This document shows positions 7,211 to 15,302 of a stretch of DNA of 31,320 nucleotides, piece after piece. Under the pieces are notes generated by a model. The model was not told the DNA's origin. It ran no database searches and saw only the letters and a program-made list of their open reading frames with translations. The first letter of the stretch is position 1. Every line of letters begins with the position of its first letter. The stretch comes from JAZDKP01 sp043802925 (lineage in GTDB: Bacteria > Fibrobacterota > OXYB2-FULL-49-7 > JAEUSG01): positions 1 through 31,320 of the forward strand of contig JAZDKP010000247.1 of assembly GCA_043802925.1 (NCBI GenBank), read 5' to 3'. A program made the translations under genes and the position numbers.

Positions 7211-9280
7211 ATGAGCATTGACAAAATCCGGAACATCGGCATCAGCGCCCACATCGACTCGGGCAAAACCACGCTGACCGAACGCATCCTGTACTACACC
7301 AAGAAAATCCACGCCATCCATGACGTCAAAGGCAAGGACGGCGTGGGCGCGACCATGGATTTTATGGAGCTCGAAAAGGAACGCGGCATCACCATCACTT
7401 CGGCCGTGACCAACTGCGCCTGGAAAAACCACTCCATCAACATCATCGACACGCCCGGCCACGTGGACTTCACCATCGAGGTGGAACGCGCGCTCCGCGT
7501 GCTCGACGGCTCCATCCTCGTGCTCTGCGCCGTGGGCGGCGTGCAGTCCCAGTCCATCACTGTCAACCGTCAAATGGAACGCTACCGGGTGCCCCGCATC
7601 GCGTTCATCAACAAATGCGACCGCACCGGCGCCAATCCTGACAAAGTAGCGCGCGACCTCAAGGAAAAGCTGGGCCTCAACGCCGTTCCGCTCCAAATGC
7701 CCATCGGGCTCGAGGCCAACTTTTTGGGCGTGGTGGATCTCATCGGCATGAAGGCCTATTATTTTGAAGGGTCCCAGGGCGAAATTATCGTGGAAAAGGA
7801 AATTCCCGAAAACCTCGCGGCCGATGCCGCGCACCGGCGTGAACTCATGCTCGACGCCATTTCGCTTCATCACGAAGGATTGATGGAGGCCATGCTCGAA
7901 GGCAAAGTGACGGACGACCTCATCTATCAGGCCGTTCGCCAGGCCGGCCTCGCCTTCAAAATCACGCCCGTGCTCATGGGCTCGGCCTACAAAAACAAGG
8001 CGGTCCAGCTCCTGCTCGACGGGGTCCTCCGGTACCTCCCGAGCCCGCTCGAGGCGCACCCCGTGGCCCACGACATCGACGCCGACGGCGCCGATGTCGC
8101 GCTCATCGCGGACATCGAAAAACCCACGGTGGCCCTCGCCTTCAAGCTCGAGGACGGCCAGTACGGCCAGCTCACGCACCTCCGCATCTACCAGGGCGCG
8201 GTCAAAAAAGGCGACGACATGACCAACACGCGCTCCAAAAAGCGTTTCCGTGTGGGCCGGCTCATCCGCATGCACGCCGACGAAATGGAGGAGATCACGT
8301 GCGCCTATGCGGGCGACCTCGTGGCCCTCTTCGGCGTCGACTGCGCCTCGGGCGACACCTTCTGCGACTCCTCGCTCAACTATACCCTGTCAAGCATGCA
8401 CGTGCCCGAACCCGTCATCTCGCTTTCCGTGACCGCCCCGGACTCCAAGGCCGAAGCCCAGCTCGGCAAGGCCCTCAACCGGTTCACCAAAGAAGACCCC
8501 ACCTTCCGCGCCTTTGTGGACCCCGAATCCAACCAGACCATCATCCAGGGCATGGGCGAACTGCACCTCGAAATTTACGTGGAGCGCATCAAACGCGAAT
8601 ACGGCGTGCAGGTCATCACGGGCCAGCCCCAGGTCGCGTACCGCGAAGCCATGACGCGGCGCGTCGAATTCAACTACCTGCATAAGAAACAGACCGGCGG
8701 TTCGGGCCAGTTTGCGCGCATCGCGGGCTTTTTTGAACCCAGCGACGAGGGGGACTTTACATTCAACAACGAAGTCCGCGGCGGCTCTATCCCCACGGAA
8801 TACATCCCGGCCATCGAAAAAGGCTTTGCCAATTGCATGAAAAAGGGGCGGCTCATCGGCTTCCCGGTGGTGCGCTTCTCGGTGACCATTAACGACGGCC
8901 AGTACCACGCCGTGGATTCCTCGGACATGGCCTTTCAGGTCGCGGCCCAGGGTGCCTTTGCGGAGTACTACCCCAAGGCCGCCCCCTGCATCCTCGAGCC
9001 TATCATGAAGGTCTCGGTCGAAGGCCCCTCCGAGTTCCAGGGCTCCATTCTCGCCACCCTCAGCCAACGCCGCGGCATCATTCTCACGGCCACGGACGAC
9101 GGCCTGTTCTGCCGCGTCGACGCCGAAGTGCCCTTGGGCGACATGTTCGGCTATTCCACGGTCATCCGTTCGGCCACGCAAGGCAAGGCGGAATTCACCA
9201 TGGAATTCCTCAAGTACAGCAAAGCGCCGATGTCCAAAAGCGAGCAACTGATTAAAGAATTTCAGGATAAGAAGAAATAG
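7211..9280 (+). CDS. fusA: Elongation factor G, mitochondrial EF-G1 / spdEFG1 type
   Basis: 689 residues from the ATG at 7211, preceded by GGAG; an in-frame GTG at 7199 is possible but less well placed. It is a ribosomal translocase GTPase. The G1 motif is AHIDSGKT (13-20), with Ser where canonical EF-G has Ala; G3 is DTPGH (80-84) and G4 is NKCD (134-137). The run KGKDGVGATMDFMELEKERG is typical of mitochondrial EF-G1 and the bacterial spdEFG1 group and differs from standard EF-G. Domains II to V follow in normal order (RGGSIPTEYIPAIEKGF in domain IV). spdEFG1 is known to act in translocation, with a separate spdEFG2 for recycling. The gene is not in an str operon: no rpsL, rpsG or tuf is adjacent. 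Confidence 0.95.
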   Translation: MSIDKIRNIGISAHIDSGKTTLTERILYYTKKIHAIHDVKGKDGVGATMDFMELEKERGITITSAVTNCAWKNHSINIIDTPGHVDFTIEVERALRVLDGSILVLCAVGGVQSQSITVNRQMERYRVPRIAFINKCDRTGANPDKVARDLKEKLGLNAVPLQMPIGLEANFLGVVDLIGMKAYYFEGSQGEIIVEKEIPENLAADAAHRRELMLDAISLHHEGLMEAMLEGKVTDDLIYQAVRQAGLAFKITPVLMGSAYKNKAVQLLLDGVLRYLPSPLEAHPVAHDIDADGADVALIADIEKPTVALAFKLEDGQYGQLTHLRIYQGAVKKGDDMTNTRSKKRFRVGRLIRMHADEMEEITCAYAGDLVALFGVDCASGDTFCDSSLNYTLSSMHVPEPVISLSVTAPDSKAEAQLGKALNRFTKEDPTFRAFVDPESNQTIIQGMGELHLEIYVERIKREYGVQVITGQPQVAYREAMTRRVEFNYLHKKQTGGSGQFARIAGFFEPSDEGDFTFNNEVRGGSIPTEYIPAIEKGFANCMKKGRLIGFPVVRFSVTINDGQYHAVDSSDMAFQVAAQGAFAEYYPKAAPCILEPIMKVSVEGPSEFQGSILATLSQRRGIILTATDDGLFCRVDAEVPLGDMFGYSTVIRSATQGKAEFTMEFLKYSKAPMSKSEQLIKEFQDKKK

Positions 9281-9290
9281 GAAGGGGACC

Positions 9291-10001
9291 ATGTTGAAAA
9301 AAGAGCTGAATAACAAGAGCCCGCTCCGTATCCTGGAAAACACCACTCAGGGCGGTCTGGGCAAAGGCAATCTCGGCGTGTTCGCGGCACGGCACGGCGT
9401 CGGAAAAACCGCCTGCCTCGTGCACTTCGCGCTCGACGCGCTCCTGCAGGGCAAAAAAGTGCTCCACCTTTCCTTCGCCGAAAACGCGGAGCATATCCTG
9501 TCATGGTACGAAAGCCTTTTCACTGAACTGAAAAAGGCCTACAAGCTTGAATCCGCGGCCGACATCCATGACGAAATCGAAGCGCACCGGCTCATCCTCA
9601 ATTTCACGGACCGCCACCTTTCGTACGACACCTTCAAAAACAAGGTCAAGACCTTCATCGGAAGCCTTTCGTTTGCGCCCGAACTTATTATTGTGGACGG
9701 CTACGACTTTGAAAAGGCCGATAAAGAACAGATTGGCCACTTCAAGCAGCTTGCCGTAGAAATGGACGCTGAGATATGGGTCTCCTTTCCCCTGCACGGC
9801 AAGGACATCGTTGCCCGCAAACCCAACACGCTCCCGGCCCCTCTCGACCGCTTCAACGGCCTCTTTTCCGTTGTCATTCTGCTCGATTCGGAAAAGGAAC
9901 GGGTCATGCTGCGCCTTTTGCGCGACCACGACCGCGAATGTGTCGAAGACACGCATCTCCGGCTCAACCCCACGACCCTGCTGCTGCACGAAAACAGCTG
10001 A
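9291..10001 (+). CDS. RecA-like P-loop ATPase of unknown function
   Basis: 236 residues, cytoplasmic. GGAAGGGG precedes the ATG, 10 nt after the fusA stop, so the two are likely co-transcribed. Walker A is ARHGVGKT (33-40) and Walker B LIIVDG (132-137) with D136. The layout, with the P-loop near residue 35 and the Asp near 136, is that of RecA/KaiC/DnaB-type domains. Between them lies a region rich in charged helices. No DNA-binding or interaction domain is recognised and no gene name fits. The link to translation is by position only. Confidence 0.8.
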   Translation: MLKKELNNKSPLRILENTTQGGLGKGNLGVFAARHGVGKTACLVHFALDALLQGKKVLHLSFAENAEHILSWYESLFTELKKAYKLESAADIHDEIEAHRLILNFTDRHLSYDTFKNKVKTFIGSLSFAPELIIVDGYDFEKADKEQIGHFKQLAVEMDAEIWVSFPLHGKDIVARKPNTLPAPLDRFNGLFSVVILLDSEKERVMLRLLRDHDRECVEDTHLRLNPTTLLLHENS

Positions 10002-10047
10002 CCGTTTTTCCCCTAACCCCGGGCAGGGACGCGTCTCTTTGTGCGGA

Positions 10048-10070
10048 AAATGTGATAGTGTTCACATATT
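10048..10070. promoter_or_regulatory. CRP/FNR-type binding site
   Basis: TGTGA (10051-10055), six bases, TCACA (10062-10066) is a perfect match to the E. coli CRP core, flanked by AAAA and TATTTT. A -10-like TATATT at 10089-10094 would place the start near 10101, about 42.5 bp from the palindrome centre, close to the class II spacing of 41.5. The binding regulator is not in the window. Confidence 0.65.
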
Positions 10071-10163
10071 TTCAGCCACTATTTTGATTATATTATCCTC
10101 ATAAACATTCAAAACCATGTCTTAAATTTTTGGGAACCCGTAAAACCATATAAGGAGGCCGAA

Positions 10164-12062
10164 ATGGCAACGTTCCGTAATTCAGCAATCTTATCGATTT
10201 TGTTACTTCCTGTTTTGCTCTTTGCAACCGTGACAAATCTGCAGATGACCACCCCGCACAGCATCAATTCAGGAGAAGCGGTCGGTTTTCTCTATTCTTC
10301 GGACGAGGACACGGTTCACAGTCTTATATATATTGAGACAGAAGGCAACCCGGTGCTCGATACGGCAAATGACAGGTTCTTTTATCATATTATCCAGACC
10401 GATAACGGTACGTTGAGTGATTTTCAAAATCAACTGGGTTATCTTGAGGACGGCAACGATACCCTGGGACGTTATTTGTGGTATATTCCTGATATGGACC
10501 TGCCGGCCGGACTCTACTGGGTCTGTTTTTACAATAACACCGGTTTATCCCAGGTCGACACCTTCCGCATGTTGCCTGTTGCCAATCCCTACCGCACTAT
10601 TACCGGTAATGTAACACCGCCGGTTGGCCGTCAGAAGTCCTTCATTCAAGTCAATGCGGACGAAGAGAACAGCCGTTTTAGCGCCTTTACCGACACATCG
10701 GGCGATTATTCCATTGCCATCGATTCAGCAACCCTTGCCAACACGTCGGATACCGTCTTCCGCGTCCGGGCCGAGGGCGATTTTCCAGGATACATGGTAA
10801 ACCCGATCGAAACCCAGGTCGATATTCGAACCGCAAGTGCGGGCGGTATTGATTTTACCTACGACTCCATTACGTCCGGTGTCCGTGTAACGCTGCTTTC
10901 GGGTTCAACTCCGCTCCCAGGCGTGTATCTGGGCCTCAGCGACTCTGCAACCTGGGCCAAGGGCAGTAACGGACAGACCGATTCCACAGGCTTCTGCCTG
11001 TTGGGTGCCGCTGCGGGTGTTTACTGGCTCAATATGGACAACCAGTCGCTGGGGTCCAATTATATGTCTCCCGGAAGTATCGTTGTGCATGTGATGAGCG
11101 GGCAGTTTGTGGACACCACGATAACCCTGGTACCCGCGGACACGGCCATCTATGGCCGTCTTACAAAGGACGGCGGCAACCCGGGCGGCAACTACCGGGT
11201 CGATTTGCGCAGCGATATCGGCGGCACATCGGCCGAACCCGACAGCAACGGCTATTTCCGGCTCCCTGCCTCCACCCTGGCTACGCAGACCAGCGTAACG
11301 CTGGTAACGTGGGACAACAAATATGACACAATCCCTGCCGGCTATTACATCGCAGGCGGGAGCGACGTCAACGTGCAACTCGGAGACACCGTTCTCTTTA
11401 ACATGGTTCCCATGCCCAACGGCGCAGTTATCTGCACGGTCTCCAACTCCAGCGTCATCAGCTGCGATCATGTCCATTTTACCGTCGGGCAATACGATAC
11501 GCTGACCCAACTGAAGGCCGTACAGGCGTTCAATTTTGACATGCCGTTTACTCCTGGACCCTTTACGCTTGCCGGTATCGCTGATGGCGTTTACGCCCTC
11601 GAAATAACCATGGGAAACGGTTTTAACCCCGTGGATTGGCGGCTGAGAAAATCGCTCGAGTTTTCGCCGGGTGTTGAAGCGTTTTTCATTATCAACGACG
11701 ACACCGCGCTCACCGCCGTAACCTTCACCGATACCGACACGATACCCAATCTGGCTCGCTCGCAGGATGCGGACAATCGGCCCGTGGTGTTCTCGCTGTC
11801 CAAGCCCTCGCCCAACCCGTTCAACCCGACCGTGAACATCCGGTTTGACGTGCCCACTCCGTCGCGGGTCACGCTTGATGTCTATGACATCTCCGGACGT
11901 CACGTGGTCCGGCTCCTGGACGAGGTCCGTTCAACGGGTTCGCACCGCGTCATGTGGGCGGCAAAGAACGCAAACAACAGCGGCATCGCCTCCGGCGTCT
12001 ATGTCGTGCGTATGCAGAGCGGCCGCTTTGTGGCGAAACAGAAACTGGTCTTCTTGAAGTAA
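10164..12062 (+). CDS. Large secreted protein with Ig-like repeats and C-terminal sorting-like domain
   Basis: 632 residues; AAGGAGG lies 6 nt before the ATG. Residues 1-22 are a signal peptide. The body is beta-rich. YRTITGNVTPP near 143 followed by TDTSGDYSIAI near 177 resembles a carboxypeptidase-regulatory-like (CarboxypepD_reg) domain, and similar units (VYLGLSD..., IYGRLTKDGGNPGGNYRV) follow. The last 85 residues start SPNPFNPTVNIRF and end GVYVVRMQSGRFVAKQKLVFLK-like strands, the same module as in the TIGR03790 protein. It is probably an extracellular or surface adhesin or scaffold; no enzyme domain was seen. It has its own promoter region with a CRP-type site, and a terminator. Confidence 0.88.
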   Translation: MATFRNSAILSILLLPVLLFATVTNLQMTTPHSINSGEAVGFLYSSDEDTVHSLIYIETEGNPVLDTANDRFFYHIIQTDNGTLSDFQNQLGYLEDGNDTLGRYLWYIPDMDLPAGLYWVCFYNNTGLSQVDTFRMLPVANPYRTITGNVTPPVGRQKSFIQVNADEENSRFSAFTDTSGDYSIAIDSATLANTSDTVFRVRAEGDFPGYMVNPIETQVDIRTASAGGIDFTYDSITSGVRVTLLSGSTPLPGVYLGLSDSATWAKGSNGQTDSTGFCLLGAAAGVYWLNMDNQSLGSNYMSPGSIVVHVMSGQFVDTTITLVPADTAIYGRLTKDGGNPGGNYRVDLRSDIGGTSAEPDSNGYFRLPASTLATQTSVTLVTWDNKYDTIPAGYYIAGGSDVNVQLGDTVLFNMVPMPNGAVICTVSNSSVISCDHVHFTVGQYDTLTQLKAVQAFNFDMPFTPGPFTLAGIADGVYALEITMGNGFNPVDWRLRKSLEFSPGVEAFFIINDDTALTAVTFTDTDTIPNLARSQDADNRPVVFSLSKPSPNPFNPTVNIRFDVPTPSRVTLDVYDISGRHVVRLLDEVRSTGSHRVMWAAKNANNSGIASGVYVVRMQSGRFVAKQKLVFLK

Positions 12063-12084
12063 CAACTTCTGGAAAAAGAATGAT

Positions 12085-12115
12085 AAGGCAGGTTTGAAAG
12101 GACCTGCCTTTTTTT
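12085..12115 (+). terminator. Rho-independent terminator
   Basis: AAGGCAGGT (12085-12093) pairs with ACCTGCCTT (12102-12110) across an 8-nt loop and is followed by TTTTT. It lies 23 nt after the stop at 12062. Confidence 0.93.
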
Positions 12116-12117
12116 AT

Positions 12118-12158
12118 TTGACTCTTCCAGGCTTTTTATATATATTGTTTACAATGTA
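12118..12158 (+). promoter_or_regulatory. Promoter and palindromic operator of the sulfur operon
   Basis: TTGACT (12118-12123) and TATATT (12141-12146) are 17 bp apart. An imperfect 18-bp palindrome, TATATTGTTTACAATGTA (12141-12158), with core ATTGT-TT-ACAAT, covers the -10 box and the expected start near 12153. This placement fits autorepression by the Rrf2 protein encoded 30 bp downstream. Confidence 0.6.
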
Positions 12159-12187
12159 GGTCAACATAATCAAGTTGCGAAACAGTT

Positions 12188-12610
12188 ATGAAAATATCGA
12201 CAAAATGCAGGTACGGTGTCCGGGCGCTTCTGGATATGGCCAAAAACGGAAGCAACGGACCCGTTAAAAGAAGGGATATCGCCAAACGCGAGGCCATTCC
12301 TATGCCTTATCTTGAAAATATTCTGGTGACCCTGCGAAAAGCGGGTATCATTTCAACAGCACGCGGAGCTGCGGGTGGCTATAGGCTCAAGAAAAGACCG
12401 GATGAAATCAAACTGCTCGGGGTTGTTGAAGCACTCGAAGGCTCACTGGCGCCGCTGGAATGCGTGGACAACCCATCCTCCTGCAAGCGACTTAAAGGGT
12501 GCGAATCTCACCAACTGTGGAAACAACTGTACGAAGCGCACAAGAACATCCTGGAAAACATGACGCTTGCAGACCTCGCCAACAACGGGAAGGCCGAATG
12601 GGTGATCTGA
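12188..12610 (+). CDS. Rrf2 family transcriptional regulator
   Basis: 140 residues. The N-terminal winged helix (MKISTKCRYGVRALLDMA, then IAKREAIPMPYLENIL and ARGAAGGYRL) is diagnostic of Rrf2/IscR/CymR proteins. C92, C99 and C105 followed by H108 give C-x6-C-x5-C-x2-H, close to the [2Fe-2S] ligands of IscR (C92, C98, C104, H107). The protein may therefore sense cluster, redox or iron-sulfur status. Its end overlaps metX by 13 nt, so it heads the methionine/cysteine operon. CymR, a family member, controls cysteine genes in Firmicutes through a complex with CysK, and cysK is in this same operon. No clear ribosome-binding site was seen. Confidence 0.92.
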   Translation: MKISTKCRYGVRALLDMAKNGSNGPVKRRDIAKREAIPMPYLENILVTLRKAGIISTARGAAGGYRLKKRPDEIKLLGVVEALEGSLAPLECVDNPSSCKRLKGCESHQLWKQLYEAHKNILENMTLADLANNGKAEWVI

Positions 12611-13725
12611 TTGTTGAAAAAAAGAGCGTGACCCTGTTCACGCCCGATGCGCCGCTTAAACTGGAGTCCGGCAAAACGCTGGCCCCGGTCACCGTGGCCT
12701 ATGAAACGCTGGGCCGTCTCAATGCGGACCGGTCCAACACTATTTTGATATGCCACGCCTTGTCGGGCGATTCGCACGTGGCGGGCCGCTACGCGCCCCA
12801 AGACCGCAAGCCCGGCTGGTGGGACAACATGGTCGGCCTTGGAAAACCGTTTGACACGGAAAAATATTTCATCGTCTGCTCCAACATCCTGGGAGGCTGC
12901 AAGGGCACGACCGGCCCGGGCAGCGTGAACCCTGCCACCGGCCGTGAATACGGCCTCGACTTTCCGGTCGTGACCGTGGAAGACATGGTCACGGTCCAGA
13001 AAAAACTCATAGACCACCTGGAACTGCCTTCACTTCTCTGCGTCACGGGCGGCTCCCTCGGCGGCATGCAGTCCCTCGTTTGGATGGTGCGTCACCCGGG
13101 CTTTGTCCGTTCAGCCGCAATCATTGCCTCGTCCGCCTACACTTCCACACAGGGCATCGCCTTCAACAAGGTGGGCCGTAACGCCATCACCTCGGACCCG
13201 GGCTGGAACCAAGGGCAGTATTACGGCAATGGCGGGCCGGCGCAGGGCCTTTCCATCGCGCGGATGATAGGACATATTACCTACCTGTCGGACGAGTCCA
13301 TGCGCCGCAAGTTCTCGCGCAAACTGCAGGAGCGCGCGGAACTCTCGTTCGAACTGGCGGACGAGTTCGCAATCGAAAGCTACCTCGCGCACCAGGGAGA
13401 GGTCTTTGTGGAGCGCTTTGACGCCAACTCCTACCTCTATATAACAAAGGCCATGGACTACTTTGACCTGCCGGACGCCTGCGGTTCGCTCGATGCGGCG
13501 TTCCGCGACGTCATCGCCAAAACACTGGTCGTCTCCTTCACCTCCGACTGGCTCTTCCCTCCCTACCAGTCCAAAGAAATTGTGAAGGCGCTCATGCGGG
13601 ATGGCAAGGACGTCTCCTATTGCGAAATCAAATCAGCGTACGGCCACGACGCCTTTCTGCTCGAGGAAGGACGGCTGGGCCGAATCGTGACGAGTTTCCT
13701 CGAAACACAGGCGGTGCGGTCATGA
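12598..13725 (+). CDS. metX: Homoserine O-acetyltransferase
   Basis: 375 residues from the ATG at 12598, which overlaps the Rrf2 gene by 13 nt and follows GGGAAGG; upstream in-frame codons lie inside the regulator gene. It has an alpha/beta-hydrolase fold that acylates L-homoserine from acetyl-CoA. The nucleophile elbow GGSLGGMQ (151-158) has S153; the acid is D317 in SDWLFPP and the base H350 in YGHDAF. Length and motifs match MetX. Some MetX-like proteins use succinyl-CoA instead; the acetyl type is favoured because MetY, which takes O-acetylhomoserine, is in the same operon. Confidence 0.95.
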   Translation: MGDLIVEKKSVTLFTPDAPLKLESGKTLAPVTVAYETLGRLNADRSNTILICHALSGDSHVAGRYAPQDRKPGWWDNMVGLGKPFDTEKYFIVCSNILGGCKGTTGPGSVNPATGREYGLDFPVVTVEDMVTVQKKLIDHLELPSLLCVTGGSLGGMQSLVWMVRHPGFVRSAAIIASSAYTSTQGIAFNKVGRNAITSDPGWNQGQYYGNGGPAQGLSIARMIGHITYLSDESMRRKFSRKLQERAELSFELADEFAIESYLAHQGEVFVERFDANSYLYITKAMDYFDLPDACGSLDAAFRDVIAKTLVVSFTSDWLFPPYQSKEIVKALMRDGKDVSYCEIKSAYGHDAFLLEEGRLGRIVTSFLETQAVRS

Positions 13726-14342
13726 ACAAGGAACCGGTGACATTGACGGCCGCGGACGACCAGTGGATTCTGAACTTCATCCCGAACAATGCGAGCGTTC
13801 TGGACCTCGGGTGCGGCAACGGCAACCTGCTCCACGCGTTAAACTCAATCAAGAACGCAAAAGGCCGGGGTGTTGAAATAGACGAGGACCACGTGATCAC
13901 CTGCATCAAAAAAGGGATTCCGATTTTTCAGGGCAATATCGAGGAAGGCTTAAAGGAATACCCCGACCAATCGTATGACTTCGTGATCCTCAACCAGACC
14001 TTGCAGAACATTTACCATACCGAGTTCCTCCTCGGCGAAATGCTCCATGTGGGCCGCAGGGCCGTGGTCAGCCTGCCCAACTTTGCGCACTGGCGGATAC
14101 GGATTGCGCTCGGGATTTTCGGCCGGCTTCCGGTCACGCGCCTGTTGCATTATGAATGGTACAATACGCCCAACATCCGCCTCTTTACAGTGAATGACTT
14201 CAAAACCGTGTGCAGGAAAAAGGGGCTGCGCGTGACGCATGAGTTTTACACCGCGGGCGACCGTCCGCTCGGGCTCCTTGGCCGATGTTGCCCCAACCTG
14301 TTCTGTGAGACCGCGGTTTTTGTACTGGAACTGAACCATTAA
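13722..14342 (+). CDS. metW: MetW, methionine biosynthesis protein
   Basis: 206 residues from the ATG at 13722, overlapping the metX stop as ATGA. It has a class I methyltransferase-like fold with SAM-type motif VLDLGCGNGNLL near 26-37 and SYDFVILNQTLQN near 87-99. The segment SLPNFAHWRIRIALGIFGRLPVT followed by WYNTPNIRLFTVNDF is specific to MetW. MetW is found next to metX in many bacteria and is needed for full methionine synthesis, apparently as a partner of MetX. The tight overlap here fits that pairing. Confidence 0.94.
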   Translation: MNKEPVTLTAADDQWILNFIPNNASVLDLGCGNGNLLHALNSIKNAKGRGVEIDEDHVITCIKKGIPIFQGNIEEGLKEYPDQSYDFVILNQTLQNIYHTEFLLGEMLHVGRRAVVSLPNFAHWRIRIALGIFGRLPVTRLLHYEWYNTPNIRLFTVNDFKTVCRKKGLRVTHEFYTAGDRPLGLLGRCCPNLFCETAVFVLELNH

Positions 14343-14361
14343 AACGAAACAGGAGGAATCC

Positions 14362-15285
14362 ATGGCACGCATATTCAACGACATCACCGAACTCATCGGC
14401 AAAACACCCCTCGTACGCCTGCGCCGGTTGAACCCCAACCCCAAGGTCGAGGTCGTGGCCAAGCTGGAATCGTTCAATCCTTTCTCTAGCGTTAAGGACC
14501 GCATCGGCGCGGCCATGATTGAGGATGCGGAGAAAAAAGGGCTCTTGAAACCCGGCGGCCTCATCGTGGAACCCACAAGCGGCAACACCGGCATCGGCCT
14601 CGCGTTTGTCGCGGCCGTCAAGGGGTATCGGCTCATGCTCACCATGCCCGAAACCATGAGCCTGGAGCGCCGCGCGATGCTGAAGGCCCTGGGCGCGGAA
14701 CTGGTGCTCACTCCAGGCGACAAGGGCATGACCGGCGCGGTGGCCCGGGCCGAAGAGATTACGAAAAATACGCCCGGCGCCTTTATGCCGCAGCAGTTCA
14801 AAAACCCGGCCAACCCGGAAATCCACCGGACGACCACGGCCGTGGAGATATGGGACGATACGGACGGCAAGGTCGACATCATCGTGGTCGGCATCGGCAC
14901 CGGAGGGACCATCACGGGCGTGGGGGAAGCGCTGAAAAAAAAGAACCCGGCCCTAAAAGTGATTGCCGTGGAACCCAAGGATTCTCCCGTGCTTTCGGGC
15001 GGGAAACCGGGGCCGCATAAAATACAGGGCATTGGCGCGGGGTTTATCCCCGAAGTGCTGAACCCGAAGGTCTATGATGAAATCATCCCTGTCAGCAACG
15101 AGGATGCCTTTGAGACCGCGCGCCAGGCCGCACGGCAGGAAGGCATCCTGTGCGGCATATCATCGGGTGCCGCGCTCTTTGCGGCGTTCCAGGTCGCAAA
15201 ACGGCCCGAAAGCGCGGGCAAGCGCATTGTGGTCATTGTCCCTGACAGCGGGGAACGCTACCTGAGCACCACGCTCTTTGCATAA
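14362..15285 (+). CDS. cysK: Cysteine synthase A (O-acetylserine sulfhydrylase)
   Basis: 307 residues. AGGAGG lies 6 nt before the ATG. It is a PLP enzyme joining O-acetylserine and sulfide to give cysteine. K45 in FSSVKDRIG is the PLP lysine, EPTSGNTGIG near 70-79 is the substrate loop, GIGTGGTITGVG near 175-186 binds the phosphate, and KIQGIGAGFIPEVLN is the conserved CysK segment. It lies 19 nt downstream of metW. No cysE is in the window, so the O-acetylserine source is elsewhere. It may also act as a partner of the Rrf2 regulator, by analogy to CymR. Confidence 0.96.
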   Translation: MARIFNDITELIGKTPLVRLRRLNPNPKVEVVAKLESFNPFSSVKDRIGAAMIEDAEKKGLLKPGGLIVEPTSGNTGIGLAFVAAVKGYRLMLTMPETMSLERRAMLKALGAELVLTPGDKGMTGAVARAEEITKNTPGAFMPQQFKNPANPEIHRTTTAVEIWDDTDGKVDIIVVGIGTGGTITGVGEALKKKNPALKVIAVEPKDSPVLSGGKPGPHKIQGIGAGFIPEVLNPKVYDEIIPVSNEDAFETARQAARQEGILCGISSGAALFAAFQVAKRPESAGKRIVVIVPDSGERYLSTTLFA

Positions 15286-15302
15286 ACAGAAAGGATTATA
15301 CC

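Noticed and set aside
7133..8275. Long open frame on the minus strand opposite the EF-G gene
   Set aside because: It is antisense to a certain gene, has low-complexity composition rich in His, Val, Asp and Gly, and reflects the codon bias of a G/C-rich third position. The same applies to 8390-9346 and 23419-24552.
12499..12597. Longer metX start at 12499
   Set aside because: It would overlap the Rrf2 gene by over 100 nt and add residues not seen in MetX proteins.
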